Shown in pieces: positions 36,081 to 43,190 of a stretch of DNA of 43,426 bases. Each line of letters opens with the position of its first letter. Position 1 is the stretch's first letter. The translations under genes were made by a program, and so were the position numbers. The notes beneath the pieces were generated by a model. That model saw nothing but the letters and a program-made list of their open reading frames with translations, was not told the origin of the DNA and did not search any database. Where the stretch lies: NCBI GenBank assembly GCA_012728015.1, contig JAAYFY010000040.1:1-43426 (forward strand), in the 5' to 3' direction. The DNA comes from Clostridiaceae bacterium. GTDB lineage: Bacteria; Bacillota; Clostridia; DSM-8532.

Positions 36081-36624
36081 TCATTTAATATACTTTTCAA
36101 GCACTTCATTATAGATCTCAAGCAGAAAATACAAGGGCTCCCCGTCATAATAGCGATCCATGTCCAGTTCGTCCAGCGTATCGATTTTACCTTTCGCTTT
36201 TATCTCGTCGGAGGGTATTTCATATATCCCCTGGTAGTCGCAGACTGCATAATAGACTCGCGTTTGCTCTTGGTATCTCAGGAATAAAAGATATTCATTC
36301 CCCTTAACGGCGGGTTTCACTAAAGAAGGCGTGACAAGCTGTTTTTTACCATCCGGATATGTCCATATGTAGTACGCTTCCGCAAAAACCAGCCTGTCGC
36401 CATAGTGCCGGCTGGTTTAGAGGCAGGAAAATAGATAATCTGTGAAACACGTGCTGTATATTCGGTACTGTACCGGTAGTAGCGGGTTTATAAATTGCCG
36501 CGCTTACGTAATTTCCAGATCCGTAATAGTATTCAACAGCAAATAAATGAGATGTAAATATAAACATCATAATGAGAAGTAATATTATAAATTTTCTCAA
36601 CTGGTCATCAACATCCTGTTGCAA
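36081..36624 (-). pseudogene. Broken gene for a secreted protein of unknown family
   Basis: The 5' part (36624 downwards) encodes a signal peptide (LRKFIILLLIMMFIFTSHLFA) and then VEYYYGSGNYVSAAIYKP, after which the frame drifts into unlikely sequence. The 3' part is open from 36416 to 36081 in a frame shifted by one. It reads HYGDRLVFAEAYYIWTYPDG... and continues to YFLLEIYNEVLEKYIK. Neither half has a proper partner: the 3' part has no start with a ribosome site. A frameshift, perhaps with a small deletion, between about 36400 and 36480 is the simplest reading. No family is recognised. Confidence 0.55.
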
Positions 36625-36701
36625 TAAAAAATATTATTTGGCATAAATAGCATATCCCGTCCTTCCCACATCCATATTGGACATTGCAGCAACAATACTG
36701 C

Positions 36702-36730
36702 TATAATATTTAATATTGTAAAAACAATAT
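36702..36730 (+). promoter_or_regulatory. -10 box and palindrome upstream of iorA
   Basis: TATAAT at 36702-36707 is followed by ATATTGT-aaaa-ACAATAT (36713-36730), perfect 7-bp arms over the expected start site. TTGGAC at about 36677-36682 is a poor -35 (spacer 19). A repressor operator is plausible. It shares TTGT...ACAA with redox-sensing Rex sites but does not match their full consensus. Confidence 0.45.
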
Positions 36731-36795
36731 GATGCTGTCCATGCGGGGAGCGGTTATGCTGCCCGTGCCTGGGAAGACACGTGAGGAGAAGGATA

Positions 36796-38556
36796 ATGAA
36801 AAAGCTTATGCTTGGCAATGAAGCTATTGCCAGAGGAGTATATGAAGCCGGAGCAACTGTGGCAACGGCATATCCCGGGACCCCCAGCACCGAGATAACC
36901 GAGTACATAGCAAAGTATGACGAAATCTATTCTGAGTGGGCCCCAAATGAGAAGGTTGCCCTTGAGGTAGCCATCGGCGCTTCTGTGGGCGGAGCGCGGT
37001 CCACATGCGCCATGAAGCATGTGGGGTTGAATGTGGCGGCAGATCCGCTGTTTACCGCAGCCTATACCGGTGTGAACGGCGGACTGGTGATCTTTGTGGC
37101 AGACGACCCTGGCATGCACAGCTCACAGAACGAGCAGGACACTCGCCTCATCGCACGGGCTGCGAAGGTGCCGGTCCTGGAGCCTTCGGACAGCCAGGAG
37201 TGTAAGGATTTTACCAAGGAAGCCTTTAGGATCAGCGAAGAGTATGATACTCCAGTCATTGTAAGGCTCACCACCCGGGTTGCCCATTCACAGGGGCTGG
37301 TTGAACTGGGCGAGCGGGATAGCATTCCCCTGAAGCCCTATGTAAAGGACCCGGGCAAGTATGTCATGATGCCGGCCATGGCAAGAAAGCGCCATGTCGC
37401 GGTAGAGGAAAGGCTTGCAAGGCTTTCGGAGTTCTCGGACGCCACAACCCTCAACCGCATTGAATGGGGAGATAAAAAGATTGGTGTAATCTCCAGCGGA
37501 ATAGCTTACCAGTACGCAAGGGAGGCATTCGGCAACGCGTCCTTCCTTAAGCTGGGAATGGTTTACCCGCTGCCGGAGAAACTGGTCAGGGAGTTTGCCG
37601 CGCAGGTGGAAACCCTGTATGTCATTGAAGAACTGGAGCCCTTTATTGAAAACAATTGCCTGAGAATGGGCATTGAAGTTAAGGGTAAGGCCTTGCTGCC
37701 TGTGATAGGCGAATACAGCGCCAGCCTGATCCGCGAGCGGGTTCTGGGTCAGAAGCAGGAAAAGCCCAATAGCATAGATGAAGAGATACCTGTCCGCCCG
37801 CCGGTCATGTGCGCGGGGTGCCCCCACCGCGGTATCTTTTATGTGCTTAAAAAACTGAAACTGACAGTGACTGGGGACATAGGGTGCTATACCTTAGGCG
37901 CTCTTTCGCCCCTTGAATCGTTGGATACCTGCGTTTGCATGGGGGCAAGCATAGGTATGGCCCACGGTATGGAAAAGGCCAGGGGGCAGGATGCCGCCCG
38001 GAAGACCGTTGCGGTTATAGGGGATTCCACCTTCATCCATTCCGGCATAACCGGCCTGATCGATATTGTCTACAATAAGGGAACCTCGACGGTTATAATA
38101 CTGGACAACTCCACCACCGGCATGACAGGGCACCAGGATAATCCGGCCACCGGGTTAACCATCAAGGGCGAGCCCACCCGCCAGGTGGATCTTGTGAAGC
38201 TATGCCAGGCGGTGGGTGTGGACAGGGTGCGGGTCTGCGATCCATTCGACCTTGCGGAAGCAGAAAGGGTCATAAAGGAAGAAACCGCGGCTGATGAGCC
38301 CTCTGTGATCATTTTCCAAAGACCATGCGCCTTGCTTAAACATGTTAAGCTCAGCGGGGTATTGAGGATCAACACCGATAAATGTACCAGGTGCAGGATA
38401 TGCATGCGCCTGGGCTGTCCAGCCGTTGTGGACAGGGGTACCCATATTGAAGTGGACCCCGCCCTTTGCGTGGGCTGCGACCTCTGTACAAAAGTATGCC
38501 GTTTTAATGCGTTTGAAAGGCTTGGTGGGGGAAAATGCGTAGTACATCGATCATGA
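36796..38556 (+). CDS. iorA: Indolepyruvate:ferredoxin oxidoreductase, alpha subunit
   Basis: With IorB it oxidatively decarboxylates indolepyruvate and other arylpyruvates to aryl-acetyl-CoA, passing electrons to ferredoxin; oxygen-sensitive and cytoplasmic. The 586-residue chain has the pyruvate-binding start (YPGTPSTEITEYIAKYD), the CAGCPHRG block, the thiamine diphosphate domain with GDSTFIHSGITGLIDIVYN, and a C-terminal ferredoxin domain with CTRCRICMRLGC and CVGCDLCTKVC for two [4Fe-4S] clusters. An in-frame GTG at 36781 is inside GAGGAGAAGG; the ATG at 36796 is the start. iorB overlaps its end by 22 nt. Confidence 0.95.
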   Translation: MKKLMLGNEAIARGVYEAGATVATAYPGTPSTEITEYIAKYDEIYSEWAPNEKVALEVAIGASVGGARSTCAMKHVGLNVAADPLFTAAYTGVNGGLVIFVADDPGMHSSQNEQDTRLIARAAKVPVLEPSDSQECKDFTKEAFRISEEYDTPVIVRLTTRVAHSQGLVELGERDSIPLKPYVKDPGKYVMMPAMARKRHVAVEERLARLSEFSDATTLNRIEWGDKKIGVISSGIAYQYAREAFGNASFLKLGMVYPLPEKLVREFAAQVETLYVIEELEPFIENNCLRMGIEVKGKALLPVIGEYSASLIRERVLGQKQEKPNSIDEEIPVRPPVMCAGCPHRGIFYVLKKLKLTVTGDIGCYTLGALSPLESLDTCVCMGASIGMAHGMEKARGQDAARKTVAVIGDSTFIHSGITGLIDIVYNKGTSTVIILDNSTTGMTGHQDNPATGLTIKGEPTRQVDLVKLCQAVGVDRVRVCDPFDLAEAERVIKEETAADEPSVIIFQRPCALLKHVKLSGVLRINTDKCTRCRICMRLGCPAVVDRGTHIEVDPALCVGCDLCTKVCRFNAFERLGGGKCVVHRS

Positions 38557-39107
38557 TAGTTGGAGTAGGCGGGCAGGGAACCCTCCTGACCAGCAGGATT
38601 CTTGGCAATGTGGGCATCAGCACCGGTACTGATGTGAAGGTGTCGGAAGTCCACGGGATGTCCCAGCGGGGCGGCAGCGTGGTAACCTATGTCAAGATGG
38701 GGGAAAAGGTTCACTCGCCTGTTATAGAGAAAGGTGAAGCCGATATCCTGCTTTGCTTTGAGGAGTTGGAAGCCCTGCGCTGGATTGATTACGCGAAAAA
38801 GGACGCGTCCATCATAATCAACACCCAAAGAATTGATCCCATGCCGGTTATAACAGGGAAGGCGAAGTACCCGGAGAATATCATTGAGAGAATAAAGGCC
38901 GAGTATAAGAACGTGGTGGCTGTTCCCGCCCTTGAGCTGGCCAGAGCCGCCGGCAGCATCAAGGCTGTTAATGTCGTTATGATAGGCGTCCTGGCCAAAA
39001 AGACAGGCATTCCGAAGGAAAAGTGGATTGATTCCATACGGAAAACGGTAAAGCCCCAGTTTGTCGATATGAATATTGAGGCCTTCAGGAGCGGGTATAA
39101 CCTGTAA
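38535..39107 (+). CDS. iorB: Indolepyruvate:ferredoxin oxidoreductase, beta subunit
   Basis: The 190-residue gamma-type domain of 2-oxoacid:ferredoxin oxidoreductases, partner of IorA. The opening IMIVGVGGQGTLLTSRILG and VHGMSQRGGSVVTYVKMG are the family blocks. It begins inside the end of iorA, which gives translational coupling and equal subunit supply. A terminator follows 8 nt after the stop. The aminotransferase gene 147 nt downstream would supply its arylpyruvate substrates. Confidence 0.95.
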   Translation: MRSTSIMIVGVGGQGTLLTSRILGNVGISTGTDVKVSEVHGMSQRGGSVVTYVKMGEKVHSPVIEKGEADILLCFEELEALRWIDYAKKDASIIINTQRIDPMPVITGKAKYPENIIERIKAEYKNVVAVPALELARAAGSIKAVNVVMIGVLAKKTGIPKEKWIDSIRKTVKPQFVDMNIEAFRSGYNL

Positions 39108-39114
39108 GAAAAAT

Positions 39115-39137
39115 GCGGGCATGAAGCCCGCTTCTTT
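39115..39137 (+). terminator. Intrinsic terminator after iorB
   Basis: GCGGGC-atgaa-GCCCGC followed by TTCTTT. Confidence 0.75.
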
Positions 39138-39253
39138 ATTGAAAAGAAAGGCTAAGATGGTGTAAGATAAGCGTATACAGCCGGCTCTTTCTTTTTTCAA
39201 TGACCTTTTAAGTTCTTTGAACGCGGAGTAATTCAATAAAGGAGCAATGCCTT

Positions 39254-40441
39254 ATGTTTAACCAGAAGATAGTTGCGAGCTTGGGTAAATCGTCCATGAT
39301 CCGGGCCATGTTTGAGGCTGGCGCCAAGCTCAAGGCCGAATACGGCGAGGAAAACGTCTTTGATTTCAGCCTGGGTAACCCCGACATAGAACCTCCCATC
39401 CAGGTGCAGGAGTCCATAAAAAAGTATGTAAACAGCCAGATCCCGGGACTTCACCATTATATGAACAATGCCGGATACCAGGACGTCCGGGCGAAGGTTG
39501 CCGAACACCTTCAGAAAAAGAGCGGGGTGCCGCTTACCCATGATAATATCCTCATGGTGTGCGGAGCGGCGGCCGGCATGAATGTCGCCCTCAAGGCCCT
39601 TCTCAACCCGGGCGAGGAGGTAATCGTGCTGTCGCCATTCTTTGTGGAATACCTGTCCTATATAGACAATGCCGGCGGAAAGCCGGTTATCGTAAAGACC
39701 AGGAAGGATACCTTCCAAATCGATGTGGAAGCTCTTGAAAGCAGCATTACCCCGAAGACGAAAGGCCTCATCATGAATTCCCCCAACAACCCTACAGGTG
39801 TGGTTTACTGCAGGGAATCCCTTGAAAGGTTAAGAAGAGTAATTGAGGAGAAGGAAAAAGAATTCGGCACAAGCATATTCATACTTTCGGACGAACCCTA
39901 TGTGAGCATTGTATATGATGGAATTGAACTACCCAATATGCTTTCAATCTTCAAAAACTGCATAGTGATAAACTCCTTCAGCAAATCCCATGCCCTTCCC
40001 GGTGAGAGAATAGGGTATGTGGCCGTAAGCAGCCGCATTGATGACGTAAACACCCTCATGGCCGCCATGATAACCCTGAACAGGACCCTGGGGTTCGTCA
40101 ACGCGCCCGCCCTTTTCCAGAGGGTTGTGGCCGACAACCTGGACGTGGCTGTCGATACTGCGTTCTACCAGGAAAAGAGGGATATCCTGTATAACCATAT
40201 CACCTCGGTTGGCTTTGAGTGCGTAAAGCCTTCAGGGGCATTCTACCTGTTCATGAAATCGCCCATCGAGGACGACGTGGCGTTCTGCGCAGCGGCACAG
40301 AAATACAACCTGCTCATAGTTCCCGGATCAGGATTCGGCTGCCCCGGGTATGTGCGCATAGCCTACTGCTATGACACGGCCATGATAATAAGAAGCCTGC
40401 CGGCCTTTACAAAACTGGCCAGGGAATTCGGGCTTTGCTGA
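39254..40441 (+). CDS. Pyridoxal-phosphate-dependent aminotransferase, class I/II
   Basis: A 395-residue fold-type I transaminase. FSLGNPDIEPP opens the chain, SPNNPTGVVY holds the Asn contacting the cofactor, DEPY the Asp, and SFSKSHALPGERIGY the Schiff-base lysine (about residue 243). The C-terminal Arg that grips the substrate carboxylate is likely in GYVRIAY. The position beside iorAB suggests that it converts Trp, Phe or Tyr to arylpyruvates, but sequence alone does not prove aromatic specificity. GGAG precedes the ATG by about 9 nt. Confidence 0.87.
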   Translation: MFNQKIVASLGKSSMIRAMFEAGAKLKAEYGEENVFDFSLGNPDIEPPIQVQESIKKYVNSQIPGLHHYMNNAGYQDVRAKVAEHLQKKSGVPLTHDNILMVCGAAAGMNVALKALLNPGEEVIVLSPFFVEYLSYIDNAGGKPVIVKTRKDTFQIDVEALESSITPKTKGLIMNSPNNPTGVVYCRESLERLRRVIEEKEKEFGTSIFILSDEPYVSIVYDGIELPNMLSIFKNCIVINSFSKSHALPGERIGYVAVSSRIDDVNTLMAAMITLNRTLGFVNAPALFQRVVADNLDVAVDTAFYQEKRDILYNHITSVGFECVKPSGAFYLFMKSPIEDDVAFCAAAQKYNLLIVPGSGFGCPGYVRIAYCYDTAMIIRSLPAFTKLAREFGLC

Positions 40442-40479
40442 GCGCATTAACATAGGGACACTTCATGCTGCTTATATTG

Positions 40480-40516
40480 GGCAGGGCCTTGCCAGGAGGA
40501 AGACAAGACCCTGCCT
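40480..40516 (+). terminator. Terminator-like hairpin after the aminotransferase gene
   Basis: GGCAGGGCCTTG pairs with CAAGACCCTGCC (one mismatch), followed by TGTTATT. The T-run is poor, so strength is uncertain. Confidence 0.55.
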
Positions 40517-40571
40517 GTTATTATGTGGCAAGATACGTCCCGCTGTTTCGCAATAATATCCTTGCGGCTTC

Positions 40572-40694
40572 TTAAGAAGGCGAAGATGGCGCATGATCTT
40601 CTCCATCAGTTACCCACCCCCTCGTAAACCCTTCCTTCCTGTTTTTTATCCTCTTAAAGACCTTTGTAAGTGACTTCGTTTTAATTACTGCCAT
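40572..40694 (-). CDS. Possible 40-codon ORF downstream of the MutS2-like gene
   Basis: Minus strand: GGGAGGCGA directly before an ATG, then 40 codons starting MAVIKTKSLTKVFKRIKNRK and ending at TAA. It lies 55 nt after the stop of the MutS2-like gene on the same strand. The first residues recall the N-terminus of ABC-transporter ATPases (VKSLTKVFK), so it may be a remnant of such a gene; the rest is not recognisable. A small basic protein is the alternative. Confidence 0.3.
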   Translation of the reverse strand: MAVIKTKSLTKVFKRIKNRKEGFTRGWVTDGEDHAPSSPS

Positions 40695-40748
40695 TCGCCT
40701 CCCGTTCTTATTCGCGCTATGAATCCGGTGACTGTCCGTACCCCGGTA

Positions 40749-42752
40749 CTATTCCGGAAAAGTATCTTCAGAGATCCGGATGGTCATGCCTTCCATATGC
40801 CTCTTGCTCATAATCCTGCGCTTTTTGCGGTTTTCCTTTGAGTCCAGGACTATGGACATATCGTAGTCATCGGGGTACAGGTCCTTGCCGTCTATAAAAG
40901 GGCGCAGCCTTTTCCTGCTGATGAGAAACCGTTTCTTCATGATCAGCACGCCCACCTCGCCCCGTGCGTTTTCGGGTTCGCATACGATACCCGTCCGGTT
41001 CATGCTGCTGACAAACACGCAGTCTCCGACCTTGAAGGGGGATTCTATCCGTTGCTTTTCAGCCTTCTTACGGCCTTCCCGGCGCTGTTCGGCCTTCCGG
41101 GCGCTTTTTTCGCCGTATTCGATCATGTCGGCATTTACAAGGGCGGGGCAGAAAGCTTCCCGGCCGGAATCGCGGTCCACGCCCTGTTCAGGCTGCCTCA
41201 CGGGGACCTGGTAAACCTTCTTCTCCTTATAGGTGATCTCATGGGCCCGGGAAATGATTTCCGGGTCCATACCGAGCCTGAGGGAGATGAGGAAGGCGTT
41301 GCTTTCTCCCGGGATGCCAATGTTCAAAGTATAAAGCGGCATCAGAGTGTCGGGATCAAACAGCATGCACCCGTTCTCAAAGCCCGGGGTCCGGCCGGCA
41401 AAATCCTTGATCTCGCTGTAGTGGGTGGTAGCAAGTATTATGCTGTCCTTTCGCTTCAGTTCTTCCATGACAGCTATTGCAAGCCCCATGCCTTCCGCCG
41501 GATCTGTTCCTGTCCCGAGTTCGTCGATGATCACCAGTGTGTCTGGGCCAGCGCAGCGGATGATGCTGATGATATTTCGGATATGTGCAGAAAAGGTGCT
41601 CAAAGACTGGGTGATGCTCTGGCCATCCCCTATGTCCGCAAGGATATCCCGGAAAACCGGCAGGCTTGTTCCGGCATCGGCAGGCACATGGAGCCCGGAC
41701 TGGGCCATGAGGCAGAAGAGCCCCACAGTCTTCAGGACAACGGTTTTGCCTCCCGTGTTGGGACCTGTAATTATCAGGGCCTGGTAATCCTCGCCGATTT
41801 GGAAATCAAGCGGAACGGCATGATCACCGATGAGGGGGTGCCGGCCTTTTATGATCACTATGCGCCTGTCTTCGTTGATCTCCGGGCAGACGGCCTTCAT
41901 GGTGTTGGACAGCTTTGCCTTGGCAAACAGGAAATCGTAATAGGCCATGGTCTGGACATTTATCATGATCTCCCTTCTGTATCCCTCCGCCATTCCGGTA
42001 AGCCAGGAGAGCAGCCTGAATACCTCCTTCTCCTCTTCAATCCTTAGAAGGTTCAGTTCATTTTTCAAAATCCGTATAGCCTCGGGCTCAATAAACACGG
42101 TGGAACCGCTGGACGAGGTGTCTACCACCGTGCCCTCAATTGAGCGCTTGTGCTCGCGTTTGACCGGTATGACATAGCTTCCGCCGCGGATGCTTACCAC
42201 CTGGTCCTGCAGTTTGTCCTGCCAGGCTGGTGATCGCAGGATGCTTTCCAGCTTGCTTGCAATTCTTGCCTCTACGAGGGCTATCCTTTTTCTTATGCGT
42301 GCCAGCTCAGGGGAAGCCCTGTCATCAACCCTGCCATCCCGGATACAGCGGTCGATCTCGGAAGCCAGGTCTTCCAGCGTAAACATGGAAGCGGCATATG
42401 AGGCCACATGGGGCGCCAGTTCGGTGCGGCTTTTCATGTAGCTTATAATGCGGCCTGCTCCAACCAGTACATTTCGTATAATGGCCAGATCCTCGGGCTG
42501 CAAGGCCGTCACCTTGCCCAGCTTTTCAATAACCTTGCCTATCCCGTTGAGGTTGCTCAACGGGACTGATGCCCCTTTATCCAGGAGCGCCCTGCTTTGG
42601 CTTGTTTCCATCAGCCAGTTCCTGATGATGACGGCATCGGTTTCGGGCTTAAGCGCCCTGACCAGGTTGCGTCCCATCTCCGAAACCGTGAATTCTGCCA
42701 ACATATCAATAATCGTCAGGTATTCAAGTATTTCGAGCGCAGTCTGGTTCAT
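40749..42752 (-). CDS. MutS2-like ATPase lacking the Smr domain
   Basis: A 667-residue paralogue of MutS2. The start (LEILEYLTIIDMLAEFTVSEMGRNL) and the core parallel the full-length MutS2 at 31851. SYVIPVKREHKRSIEGTVVDTSSSGSTVFIEP is shared, Walker A is TGPNTGGKT (near 330), and Walker B is VIIDELGTGTDPAEG (near 410). After IPGESNAFLISLRLG comes a short charged helix and a KOW-like stretch (FKVGDCVFVSSMNRTGIV, about 575). No Smr nuclease follows; the basic tail ends at SEDTFPE. GGAGGTT precedes the ATG. A long structured leader lies upstream. A role on ribosomes or on DNA cannot be told apart from sequence. Confidence 0.9.
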   Translation of the reverse strand: MNQTALEILEYLTIIDMLAEFTVSEMGRNLVRALKPETDAVIIRNWLMETSQSRALLDKGASVPLSNLNGIGKVIEKLGKVTALQPEDLAIIRNVLVGAGRIISYMKSRTELAPHVASYAASMFTLEDLASEIDRCIRDGRVDDRASPELARIRKRIALVEARIASKLESILRSPAWQDKLQDQVVSIRGGSYVIPVKREHKRSIEGTVVDTSSSGSTVFIEPEAIRILKNELNLLRIEEEKEVFRLLSWLTGMAEGYRREIMINVQTMAYYDFLFAKAKLSNTMKAVCPEINEDRRIVIIKGRHPLIGDHAVPLDFQIGEDYQALIITGPNTGGKTVVLKTVGLFCLMAQSGLHVPADAGTSLPVFRDILADIGDGQSITQSLSTFSAHIRNIISIIRCAGPDTLVIIDELGTGTDPAEGMGLAIAVMEELKRKDSIILATTHYSEIKDFAGRTPGFENGCMLFDPDTLMPLYTLNIGIPGESNAFLISLRLGMDPEIISRAHEITYKEKKVYQVPVRQPEQGVDRDSGREAFCPALVNADMIEYGEKSARKAEQRREGRKKAEKQRIESPFKVGDCVFVSSMNRTGIVCEPENARGEVGVLIMKKRFLISRKRLRPFIDGKDLYPDDYDMSIVLDSKENRKKRRIMSKRHMEGMTIRISEDTFPE

Positions 42753-42825
42753 GGTTGATAACCTCCAATAATTCTTTTTCTGCTATGAAACTTGAAAAGG
42801 TATAAACTTCTTCAATGCTCCACAT
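42724..42825 (-). CDS. 33-codon upstream ORF overlapping the MutS2-like start
   Basis: Minus strand: AAAAAGGAG, 7 nt, ATG, then 33 codons (MWSIEEVYTFSSFIAEKELL...) ending at TGA 29 nt inside the MutS2-like gene in another frame. The ribosome site is as good as that of a real gene. It starts just after the second leader terminator and contains the ribosome site of the ATPase gene. Translational coupling or a decoy is likely; a product role is not evident. Confidence 0.45.
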   Translation of the reverse strand: MWSIEEVYTFSSFIAEKELLEVINHEPDCARNT

Positions 42826-42871
42826 AAAACCACTCCTTTTTGTTTGAATTTCCGGGAATTCTTAAGCCAAC

Positions 42872-42909
42872 AAAAAAGGCCGCGCACCGTCAAAGAAACG
42901 GGCGCAGCC
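42872..42909 (-). terminator. Leader terminator 2
   Basis: Minus strand: GGCtGCGCCCGT-ttctttg-ACGGtGCGCgGCC followed by six T residues. One T bulge and one mismatch interrupt the stem. Confidence 0.8.
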
Positions 42910-42957
42910 AAAAGAACTGCCTGAACGAACGCCGGTCCAGTATCCAAAAAGGGGATG

Positions 42958-42986
42958 AAAAAACCGTTCCTGTTAAGTCAGAACGG
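42958..42986 (-). terminator. Leader terminator 1
   Basis: Minus strand: CCGTTC-tgacttaacag-GAACGG followed by six T residues. The loop contains TGACTTAA, exactly complementary to TTAAGTCA at about 43024-43017. Confidence 0.75.
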
Positions 42987-43096
42987 CAAAGTACCTTTAT
43001 GGAAGCCGTTGATCCTTGACTTAAGAATTGATATGAAGCATAGCAATAACAGGGCCATACGACCCGGACGCCAGGCTTCAACTCTTTTCAATTGCA

Positions 43097-43120
43097 TTAA
43101 GCCAAGTAACTAACCGACAT
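43097..43120 (-). other. 7-codon leader ORF (MSVSYLA)
   Basis: Minus strand: AAAAGGTG, 5 nt, ATG TCG GTT AGT TAC TTG GCT TAA. Its last codons and stop lie inside the TTGGCTTAA segment that can pair with TTAAGTCAA downstream, so a ribosome here would mask that segment. It is the first ATG with a good ribosome site in the leader. Confidence 0.45.
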
Positions 43121-43160
43121 TCAAACACCTTTTAATGTGCATGGCACAAATTACAAATCT

Positions 43161-43190
43161 ATAATAAAGCGGGGAATTATACTTTGTCAA
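43161..43190 (-). promoter_or_regulatory. Promoter of the MutS2-like gene leader
   Basis: Minus strand: perfect TTGACA (43190-43185) and TATTAT (43166-43161) with an 18-nt spacer. Transcription would start near 43154. Confidence 0.7.

Larger units (their letters stand above)
42826..43154 (-). promoter_or_regulatory. Structured leader / candidate attenuator of the MutS2-like gene
   Basis: About 330 nt from the predicted start (near 43154) to the first coding ATG. In transcript order it holds: a small 5' hairpin, a 7-codon ORF, TTGGCTTAA (43105-43097), a structured domain closed by TGAAGC...GCTTCA, AATTCTTAAGTCAA (43029-43016), terminator 1, terminator 2 and TTGGCTTAAGAATT (42870-42857). The last can pair with the 43029 segment over 14 bp with one U-G pair, enclosing both terminators. 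No T-box signature (AGGGTGGNACCGCG) or riboswitch core that I know was recognised. Confidence 0.6.

Noticed and set aside
36713-36730. Rex binding site upstream of iorA
   Set aside because: It has only part of the Rex consensus; kept as an unassigned palindrome.
40472-40606. 44-codon minus-strand frame with GGGGGTGG upstream
   Set aside because: Runs through the terminator of the aminotransferase gene and has no recognisable product, though its ribosome site is good.
42890-43081. 63-codon minus-strand frame inside the MutS2-like leader
   Set aside because: Starts at TTG with AGAG touching it, passes through terminator 1 and ends in the loop of terminator 2; better explained as leader RNA.
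42826-43154. T-box or known riboswitch in the MutS2-like leader
   Set aside because: The T-box sequence AGGGTGGNACCGCG is absent, and no core of the common riboswitch classes was recognised. A covariance-model scan would be needed to exclude divergent members.
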